Shown in pieces: positions 59,101-64,000 of a DNA stretch of 64,000 nucleotides. The stretch's first letter is position 1. Each line of letters starts with the position of its first letter. Location: NCBI GenBank assembly GCA_038207585.1, contig JBBQZP010000006.1, forward strand, positions 54,959-118,958, given 5' to 3'. Source of the stretch: JBBQZP01 sp038207585. GTDB lineage: Bacteria > Pseudomonadota > Alphaproteobacteria > Rhodobacterales > Rhodobacteraceae. The translations under genes were made by a program, and so were the position numbers. The notes below the pieces were generated by a model. That model had not been told where the DNA came from. It did no database searches and saw only the letters and a list, made by a program, of their open reading frames with translations.

Positions 59101-59608
59101 GTGGGAAAATGTCTATGATACCGCCGCGCACCGCATAGTCGCCGGGTTCGGTCACGGTCGTGACCAGCGAAAACCCCATCCGCGACAAAAAACCGCGCAA
59201 AACGCCTTCATCAACGCGCTGACCCACGCTTGCCGTAAAGGACGCGGCACGCAGCACGTCGCGCGCGAGGATACGCTGGGTCGCCGCACTTAACGTGGTC
59301 AGCAGGATGAACGCGCCGGGCACGCCTTGCGCCAGTGCCGCCAGCGTGGCCATACGGCGGGCCGAAATATCGGGGTTGGGCGACATGCGATCGTAAGGCA
59401 GGCAATCCCAGCCGGGCAGATCAAGCACCACCGCCTGCGGGGCCAGAACGGACAAGGCAGCGCGTGCCGCCTCCATCCGCTTGTCATCGCGGGCGACATG
59501 AATGACCGGCACCCCGCGCGCCAGTTCACGCGCCATCAGGGCGGCGTCAAAACCTTCGGGGGCGCCACCAAGGATCAGGCGCTGGGGGTTGGGCATTTTG
59601 ACGCTCAT
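56138..59608 (-). CDS. mfd: transcription-repair coupling factor Mfd
   Basis: 1156 residues from ATG 59608 (MSVKMPNPQ) or ATG 59596; the open frame continues into the neighbouring gene in another frame and is not coding there. UvrB-like N-terminal modules (to about 350), the RNA-polymerase-interacting CarD-like domain (LVVHVEHGVGRYKGLETI near 500), the SF2 translocase with Walker A VVGDVGFGKTEVA near 630 and DEEQ box LLVIDEEQHFGV, and the C-terminal TRCF domain are all present. It removes stalled RNA polymerase and recruits UvrA. Ends 3 bp from the converging RTX gene. Confidence 0.97.
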   Translation of the reverse strand: MSVKMPNPQRLILGGAPEGFDAALMARELARGVPVIHVARDDKRMEAARAALSVLAPQAVVLDLPGWDCLPYDRMSPNPDISARRMATLAALAQGVPGAFILLTTLSAATQRILARDVLRAASFTASVGQRVDEGVLRGFLSRMGFSLVTTVTEPGDYAVRGGIIDIFPPGQGGPVRLDFFGDVLDGARRFDPETQRTTETLKSVDFSPVSEVILDEAAITRFRQNYRVEFGAAGVDDPLYEAVSAGRKHQGMEHWLPFFHARLETIFDYLPDAAVVLDDAVTAARLSRWEGIDDQYDARREALTAKGRLDTVYKPAAPGLLYLNDADWEAAIAAHRVIQLSPLAQAPGPGVLDAGGRAGRSFAPERQQENISLFNALSDHIRALREDAHVVIASWSEGARERLRGLMEDQGVKGAVDVPDLRDLPPGKGGLFLTVWALEQGFTAPGLAVISEQDVLGDRLVSKPRKRRKADNFLQEVNSLSPGDLVVHVEHGVGRYKGLETIQALGAPHECLLLEYAENSRLYLPVENIELLSRYGHEEGLLDKLGGGAWQAKKAKLKERIREIADRLMRIAAERALRHAPILEAPHQMWEAFAARFPYVETDDQLSAISDVIADLEKGSPMDRLVVGDVGFGKTEVAMRAAFVAALAGMQVAVVCPTTLLARQHHRSFIERFRGFPINIKPLSRFVGTKDANATREGLADGTVDICIGTHALLAKGIRFKTLGLLVIDEEQHFGVTHKERLKEMRSEVHVLTLTATPIPRTLQLSLTGVRDLSIIATPPVDRLAIRTYVTEFDTVTIREALLRERFRGGQSFYVVPRIADLPEIEDFLRTHVPEVTYIIAHGQLAAGDLDDRMNNFYDGKYDVLLATSIVESGLDIPTANTMIIHRADMFGLSQLYQIRGRVGRAKTRAYCYLTTKPRAPLTPQATKRLRLLGSLDSLGAGFNLASHDLDLRGAGNLLGEEQSGHIREVGYELYQAMLEETIAKIRSGEITGLTAADDQWSPQINLGVPVLIPEDYVPDLDIRLGLYRRLSGLATKVELEGFAAELIDRFGKLPKEVNTLLLVMRIKSMCKRAGISRLDAGPKGATVQFHNDKFANPAGLVTFIHAQNGAAKVRDNKIVLPKDWKTEAERIKGAFGVARDLAEQVVRPKVGAPA

Positions 59609-59622
59609 TTCGTCAGGGACGC

Positions 59623-60144
59623 TTACAATACGCCGATGCGCAGGTTCTGGAACATGCCCCACATGGAGGTGCCCAGAATGGCGAGCATGCCAATGCCCTG
59701 CGTCAGAACCCGGTGATGGATCAGGCGGCGGTGCAGCGCCGCCTCGACAGGACGCTCTTGCTCGATCTTGCGGGCGGTGCGGATGCTGAACAGGCCCACC
59801 AGAGCCATCGGCAACGTCAGGCAGAACACCGCCTGCGCCAGTTCGACCTTGTAGTAAAAGCCAAGCAAGCCAAAACCGGTCAGCATGCAGGCGACAATGC
59901 CGGTGATCCACAGGCCCGAGACATCCATGATATTGGTGATCCGGCCCGCATTTATATACGTCATCATCTGCAGATCAGCCTCGGCCGCACCACCAAGTTT
60001 GCGCGCCTTGGTGATCATATCGAACGGCACGCCTAGAACCCAATGGCTGGCCGATGACCACAGAACCGCAAGTGCGATCCAGTACCAGAGGTTGGAAAAG
60101 GACCGCATGTCGATCACTTCAAAGATGGTCTTGTACCAATCCAC
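59623..60144 (-). CDS. SufBCD-associated membrane protein
   Basis: 173 residues from GTG 60144. Three or four transmembrane helices (about 18-38, 80-102, 105-125 and 145-163). Databases label close homologues 'component of SufBCD complex' in Rhodobacteraceae, a name I recall but do not regard as proof of function. Motifs include WYWIALAVLWSSASHWVLGVPFDM and AALHRRLIHHRVLTQGIGMLA. It lies directly upstream of mfd (14 bp) and is probably co-transcribed with it. Confidence 0.7.
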   Translation of the reverse strand: MDWYKTIFEVIDMRSFSNLWYWIALAVLWSSASHWVLGVPFDMITKARKLGGAAEADLQMMTYINAGRITNIMDVSGLWITGIVACMLTGFGLLGFYYKVELAQAVFCLTLPMALVGLFSIRTARKIEQERPVEAALHRRLIHHRVLTQGIGMLAILGTSMWGMFQNLRIGVL

Positions 60145-60305
60145 TGAGCGTATTCCCGATCCTGTTGTCGCTGTCTTCGCCTGCGGTAAGACGCGCCGGA
60201 CGTGCGTTCGCGCATTCCTACTCTTGAGAAGCGCCCTTTTCCATGTCAGGCAGGAAAAAAAGTTGCAAGGGTGCTTTGTCGCCCGCAGTTGCGAAAGGTG
60301 ATGCG

Positions 60306-61304
60306 ATGCGCACTGTTCAGGCCCCCTTCCCCGCCACCCGTTTCCGTAGGCTTCGCCGCAGTGATGCGATGCGACGTCTGGCGCAGGAAAACGCGCTGTC
60401 GGTGAATGATCTGATCTGGCCGGTGTTTGTGCGTGACGGGGTAAACATGCGCGAACCGGTGGTCTCGATGCCCGGGGTGAACCGCTTGTCAGTCGATCTG
60501 GTGGTTGCTGCGGCCGAGGAGGCGGCGGCGCTTGGGATACCTGCGATCTGTCTGTTTCCCTATATCGACCCCTCTCGCAAGACCGACGATTGCGCCGAAG
60601 CGTGGAACCCCGACAACCTTGCCAACCGCGCGATCCGCGCGATCAAGGCCGCCGTGCCCGACATTGCCGTGATGACCGATGTGGCGCTTGATCCCTATAA
60701 CGCGCAGGGGCACGACGGGCTGGTGCGCGACGGGATCATCCTGAATGATGAATCGGTCGAGGCGCTGGTGAAGATGAGCGTGGCGCAGGCTGATGCCGGG
60801 GCCGATATCCTTGGCCCGTCGGATATGATGGATGGCCGTATCGGCGCGATGCGCTCTGCGCTGGAAAGTGCCGGGCATCAAGGGGTTGCGATCCTTTCTT
60901 ACGCTGCGAAATACGCATCCGCCTTTTACGGCCCGTTCCGCGATGCGGTGGGCGCGTCGGGGGCGTTGAAGGGCGACAAGAAGACCTATCAGATGAACCC
61001 CGCCAACAGCGCCGAGGCGCTGCGCCTGATCGAGCGTGACCTGCGCGAGGGCGCGGATATGGTCATGGTGAAACCGGGAATGCCGTATCTGGACATCTGC
61101 CACCGTGTAAAGACCACCTTCGGCGTGCCGACCTATGCCTATCAGGTGTCGGGTGAATACAGCATGATCAAAGCCGCAACCGCACAGGGCTGGATTGATG
61201 GCGAAAAGATCATGCTCGAAAGCCTGATGGCGTTCCGCCGCGCCGGTTGTGACGGCGTACTGACTTATTTCGCCCCCGAAGTGGCCCGGATTCTGCGCGG
61301 ATAA
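60306..61304 (+). CDS. hemB: delta-aminolevulinic acid dehydratase (porphobilinogen synthase)
   Basis: 332 residues from ATG 60306. Joins two 5-aminolevulinate molecules to porphobilinogen for haem, B12 and bacteriochlorophyll. Schiff-base Lys residues in ILSYAAKYASAFYGPFRDA and GADMVMVKPGMPYLDI are present. The metal site reads MTDVALDPYNAQGHDGLV, with Asp where the zinc type has Cys, so it is an Mg/metal-independent type as in many alphaproteobacteria. It is probably monocistronic. Confidence 0.97.
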   Translation: MRTVQAPFPATRFRRLRRSDAMRRLAQENALSVNDLIWPVFVRDGVNMREPVVSMPGVNRLSVDLVVAAAEEAAALGIPAICLFPYIDPSRKTDDCAEAWNPDNLANRAIRAIKAAVPDIAVMTDVALDPYNAQGHDGLVRDGIILNDESVEALVKMSVAQADAGADILGPSDMMDGRIGAMRSALESAGHQGVAILSYAAKYASAFYGPFRDAVGASGALKGDKKTYQMNPANSAEALRLIERDLREGADMVMVKPGMPYLDICHRVKTTFGVPTYAYQVSGEYSMIKAATAQGWIDGEKIMLESLMAFRRAGCDGVLTYFAPEVARILRG

Positions 61305-61415
61305 ATGCTTCTTTGCGAAAGGCCGGGTGCAGAAATGCATGACAGCCCGGCGGAATACGGCTATAGTTTGCTTAACGAGGCCGCAGAGCCTCTGCATGAG
61401 GCAAAGGGCGTGATT

Positions 61416-61973
61416 ATGAACAACATATCCCGGCGGGGTTTTTTGGCGGTATCCGGGTCAGCGGCGTTGCTGACGGCGGCTTGCGGCAATGGCGTGGGCG
61501 GCAATGCGTCGGCCAAGATCGACGCGCGCGTTGATGCGACCCGCGATTTCCTGCAGACGCGCTATCCCGGCACGAAAGAATTGGCGACAAAATCCTACGG
61601 CGTACTTTACATGCCGCTGATCACCGAGGCGGGCTTTGGCGTGGGCGGATCATTCGGGCGGGGCGCCTTGCGCATCAACGGTGTGACGGTCGATTTCTAT
61701 TCTGCAGCCAAGGCATCGGTAGGGTTCCAGATCGGCGCTCAGCAATATGCCCACGCACTGTTCTTCCTGACACAACCGGCACTGGCCGATTTCCGCCGCT
61801 CCAACGGCTGGGCCGCCGGGGCCGACATCAAATACGCAACTCCCGAACAGGGCGGCAATCTGGGCACAGATACAACCCAGCTTGACCCGGTGGTGGCGCT
61901 TGTGTTTGGCCAATCCGGGCTGATTGCCGGTGCGACGCTTTCGGGAACGAAATACACGCGCATCATTCCGTAA
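61416..61973 (+). CDS. YSC84/SYLF-domain lipoprotein
   Basis: 185 residues from ATG 61416. The N-terminus SRRGFLAVSGSAALLTAACG combines a twin-Arg-like signal with a lipobox Cys, so it is probably an exported lipoprotein. The mature domain is a SYLF (YSC84-related) domain: TKELATKSYGVLYMPLITEAGFGVGGSFGRGAL and the later YATPEQGGNLGTDTTQLDPVVALVFGQSGLIAG. SYLF domains bind lipids in eukaryotes. It ends at a strong terminator. Confidence 0.82.
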   Translation: MNNISRRGFLAVSGSAALLTAACGNGVGGNASAKIDARVDATRDFLQTRYPGTKELATKSYGVLYMPLITEAGFGVGGSFGRGALRINGVTVDFYSAAKASVGFQIGAQQYAHALFFLTQPALADFRRSNGWAAGADIKYATPEQGGNLGTDTTQLDPVVALVFGQSGLIAGATLSGTKYTRIIP

Positions 61974-61979
61974 ACGAAG

Positions 61980-62012
61980 TGCGCCTGATCCCTGTCGGAT
62001 CAGGCGCAATTC
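61980..62012. terminator. bidirectional terminator
   Basis: A perfect 12-bp stem (61980-61991 with 61997-62008) and 5-nt loop with ATTCTTTA after it, between converging genes. Confidence 0.85.
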
Positions 62013-62013
62013 T

Positions 62014-62877
62014 TTACTTCAACCGCTTGATCAAGCTGGACGTATCCCAGCGTCCGCCGCCCATGATCTGCACATCCTTGTAGAACTGATCGACCAGCGC
62101 CGTTACCGGCAGGCTGGCGCCGATTTCATTTGCCGTTGCAAGGCAGATGCCCAGATCCTTGCGCATCCAATCGACTGCAAAGCCGTGGGTGAAATGATCG
62201 TCCAGCATGGTCTTGTGACGGTTCGCCATCTGCCAGCTTCCGGCGGCGCCCTGCGAAATCACCTCGACCACAGCAGCCCCGTCAAGTCCCGCCTTCTGAC
62301 CAAAGGCCAGCGCCTCGGACAGCCCCTGCACCAGACCAGCAATGCAGATCTGGTTCATCATCTTGGCAAGCTGGCCCGCCCCTGTGTCGCCAATGCGGCG
62401 GCAGACGCGGGCATAGGCCGCAATCACTGGCTCTGCCCGGTCATAGGTCGCGGGATCACCGCCGCACATGACCGAAAGCGCGCCGTTCACGGCCCCTGCC
62501 TGCCCGCCTGATACCGGCGCATCGACAAAGCCCAGACCCAAAGCTTGTGCTGCCGCAGCCATCTCACGCGTGACCTGCGCCGACACCGTGGTGTGATCGA
62601 CAAACACCGCACCCTTTGTCATGCCCGCAAAAGCGCCGTCAACGCCCTGACAAACGGCGCGCAAATCGTCGTCATTGCCAACGCAGGCCATCACGAAATC
62701 GGCCCCTTTGGCCGCCAGCGCCGGTGTTTTTGCAGCAGTGCCGCCATGTTTGGCAGCCCATGCCTCGGCTTTCGCAAAGGTCCGGTTATAGACCGTCACC
62801 TGATGCCCCTTGGCCGCCAGATGCCCGGCCATCGGATAGCCCATGACGCCCAGTCCCAGAAATGCCACCTTAGCCAT
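62014..62877 (-). CDS. 3-hydroxyisobutyrate dehydrogenase-family oxidoreductase
   Basis: 287 residues from ATG 62877 (MAKVAFLGLGVMG), behind AAGGGGG. NAD(P)-binding GLGVMGYPMAGHL, FVDAPVSGGQAGAVNGALSVM, and the catalytic-Lys segment GAGQLAKMMNQICIAGLVQGLSEAL define the beta-hydroxyacid dehydrogenase family (3-hydroxyisobutyrate, tartronate semialdehyde, glyoxylate/succinic semialdehyde reductases). The C-terminal KDLGICLATANEIGASLPVTALVDQFYKDVQ is typical. The exact substrate is not decided by the sequence. Confidence 0.88.
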   Translation of the reverse strand: MAKVAFLGLGVMGYPMAGHLAAKGHQVTVYNRTFAKAEAWAAKHGGTAAKTPALAAKGADFVMACVGNDDDLRAVCQGVDGAFAGMTKGAVFVDHTTVSAQVTREMAAAAQALGLGFVDAPVSGGQAGAVNGALSVMCGGDPATYDRAEPVIAAYARVCRRIGDTGAGQLAKMMNQICIAGLVQGLSEALAFGQKAGLDGAAVVEVISQGAAGSWQMANRHKTMLDDHFTHGFAVDWMRKDLGICLATANEIGASLPVTALVDQFYKDVQIMGGGRWDTSSLIKRLK

Positions 62878-62954
62878 GCAGTCCCCCTTGTGATTGCCCT
62901 TCATCGCGGGTTGGACTAGGAACCCATCTGAACCTTGCCGTCAAGAACGGGCAC

Positions 62955-64000
62955 ATGATGATTACCCTCTTTCGCTGGCTCTTGCGCCTGTTCACCGGCA
63001 TCGTTGTGCTGGCCACCCTGGCACTGGTGATCGCCTATTGGTTCCTTGGCCGCTCACTTCCCGATTACAGCGAGGATTTCGCGCTGCGGGGCCTTTCCGG
63101 CCCGGTCGAGATTGTGCGCAACAACGACAACGTGCCGCACATTTTTGGTCAGACCGACGAGGATGTGTTCTACGCGCTTGGCTTTGCCCATGCACAAGAC
63201 CGGCTGTGGCAAATGACCATGCTACGGCGCACCGCACAGGGGCGGCTTTCCGAGGTGTTCGGCGAACGCACCCTGAAGATCGACGAATTGCTGCGCCGGT
63301 TCGATCTTTACACCCTCGCCCGGCAATCGGTCGACGTGCAGGACGCGCCGACCAAATCTGCACTCGAAGCCTATGCGCGCGGCGTGAATGCGTGGATTGA
63401 TCAGGTCAATGTCGGCGCGCGGGGCCGCGGTGCGCCAGAGTTCTTTTTCTTCTCCAACCAGATCGCCGCCTGGCAACCTGCCGACAGCATCGCCATCATC
63501 AAGCTGATGGCGCTGCAACTGTCTGCGCATCTGCAGGCCGAGGTTGAACGCGCGCGCCTTTCGCTGATCCTGTCGCCCGAACGTCTGCGCGACATTCTGC
63601 CCGATGATCCGGGAACGGGTGTCATCGCCCTGCCCGAATACGCAAGCCTCTTTCCCGACATGGCCCCGCCGACCAAACCGCTGCGCATGGCGTTTGACGA
63701 TCCGATCTCGCCGTTCAAGCCCGGCGATCTGGCAGGGGCATCGAACGCTTGGGTGGCGGCCCCCAACCGGTCGGCCGCGGGGGGCACGCTACTGGCCAAC
63801 GATCCGCATCTGGGCTTTACCGCGCCTACCATCTGGTATCTGGCGCGGCTGCATCTGAAATCGGGTGATGTGATCGGCGGCACCATTCCGGGGATGCCGG
63901 TGATGCTTCTGGGCCGGTCGGACGCGCTGGGGTGGGGGCTGACCTCCAGCTATCTGGACGATCAGGATGTCTATATCGAGGAAGTGAACCCCGATAACCC
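62955..64000 (+). CDS. penicillin acylase-family amidase, 3' truncated by window edge
   Basis: Open from ATG 62955 (or 62958) to the window end without a stop; 348 residues visible. A signal-anchor helix (about 8-30, LLRLFTGIVVLATLALVIAYWF) is followed by the A-chain with SGPVEIVRNNDNVPHIFGQTDEDVFYALGFAHAQDRLWQM. The autocatalytic site lies near GASNAWVAAPNRS, whose Ser would be the N-terminal nucleophile of the B-chain, then LLANDPHLG. Such Ntn hydrolases cleave amides, including acyl-homoserine lactones in some cases. Substrate unknown; the gene continues to the right. Confidence 0.9.
   Translation, partial: MMITLFRWLLRLFTGIVVLATLALVIAYWFLGRSLPDYSEDFALRGLSGPVEIVRNNDNVPHIFGQTDEDVFYALGFAHAQDRLWQMTMLRRTAQGRLSEVFGERTLKIDELLRRFDLYTLARQSVDVQDAPTKSALEAYARGVNAWIDQVNVGARGRGAPEFFFFSNQIAAWQPADSIAIIKLMALQLSAHLQAEVERARLSLILSPERLRDILPDDPGTGVIALPEYASLFPDMAPPTKPLRMAFDDPISPFKPGDLAGASNAWVAAPNRSAAGGTLLANDPHLGFTAPTIWYLARLHLKSGDVIGGTIPGMPVMLLGRSDALGWGLTSSYLDDQDVYIEEVNPDN

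Overview
The window looks like a chromosomal segment of a marine-type alphaproteobacterium of the Rhodobacteraceae (roseobacter group). The evidence is high GC with strong third-position bias, ATGA-overlapping gene pairs, several RTX proteins without signal peptides, a LuxR-type solo, an Mg-type HemB, a MetF/MtrH-like/RamA-like corrinoid methyl-transfer set, invasion-associated locus B and DUF882 proteins, and gene orders such as rlmE next to ppx, aroK-aroB, rpe-gph and rpsB-tsf. Gene identities come from reading the translated sequence; no search was run.

Layout. 1-5.9 kb: the 3' part of pgi, a RidA protein, tRNA-Gly(CCC), a secreted VWA protein, then a fasciclin protein with its likely ECF sigma/anti-sigma pair. 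5.9-13 kb: a RamA-like ferredoxin/ASKHA corrinoid activator and an operon of a small 'virulence factor' protein, MetF-like reductase and MtrH-like methyltransferase; these are probably parts of a split B12-dependent methionine synthase. A GH5-like/RTX protein lies between them. 13-20 kb: ppx/gppA-rlmE, a DUF882 peptidase, and an envelope operon of an L,D-transpeptidase, an LpxD-like acyltransferase, an acyl carrier protein and a ketoacyl-ACP synthase. 20-30.5 kb: IalB protein, a gap holding two candidate minus-strand small RNAs that could pair with each other, a HerA-like ATPase, a CAP-domain RTX protein, a CNNM/CorC protein, xerD, two unknown envelope proteins, aroK and aroB.

30.55-37.83 kb is a mobile island inserted in the 3' end of a tRNA-Gln(UUG) gene. 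A 28-bp direct repeat copies the tRNA 3' end at the far border. The island carries a tyrosine integrase, a D5/SF3-type helicase with an overlapping HNH gene, a second HNH-like gene, several tiny ORFs, and a serralysin-like M10 metalloprotease with RTX repeats as cargo. A 20-bp direct repeat (18/20 identical) lies just inside each end, with a weaker third copy beside the protease.

38-64 kb is again core-like: two Cys-containing exported proteins with a SCO-like copper protein, a HI0933-family flavoprotein, rpe-gph, a LuxR solo, tsf and rpsB, psuK-psuG (pseudouridine breakdown), a DUF502 protein, 3-hydroxybutyrate dehydrogenase, an RTX protein, another candidate small RNA, an orphan peptide-binding protein, an entericidin-like 37-aa lipoprotein, a FrnE-like DsbA, a Bcr/CflA exporter, a fifth RTX protein, mfd, a SufBCD-linked membrane protein, hemB, a YSC84/SYLF protein, a 3-hydroxyisobutyrate-dehydrogenase-like enzyme, and the start of a penicillin acylase-family gene that leaves the window.

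Most notable are the compact tRNA-Gln island with its protease cargo, the paired small-RNA locus at 21.19-21.41 kb, the small RNA at 50.64-50.72 kb, and the dedicated LpxD/ACP/KAS set beside an L,D-transpeptidase.
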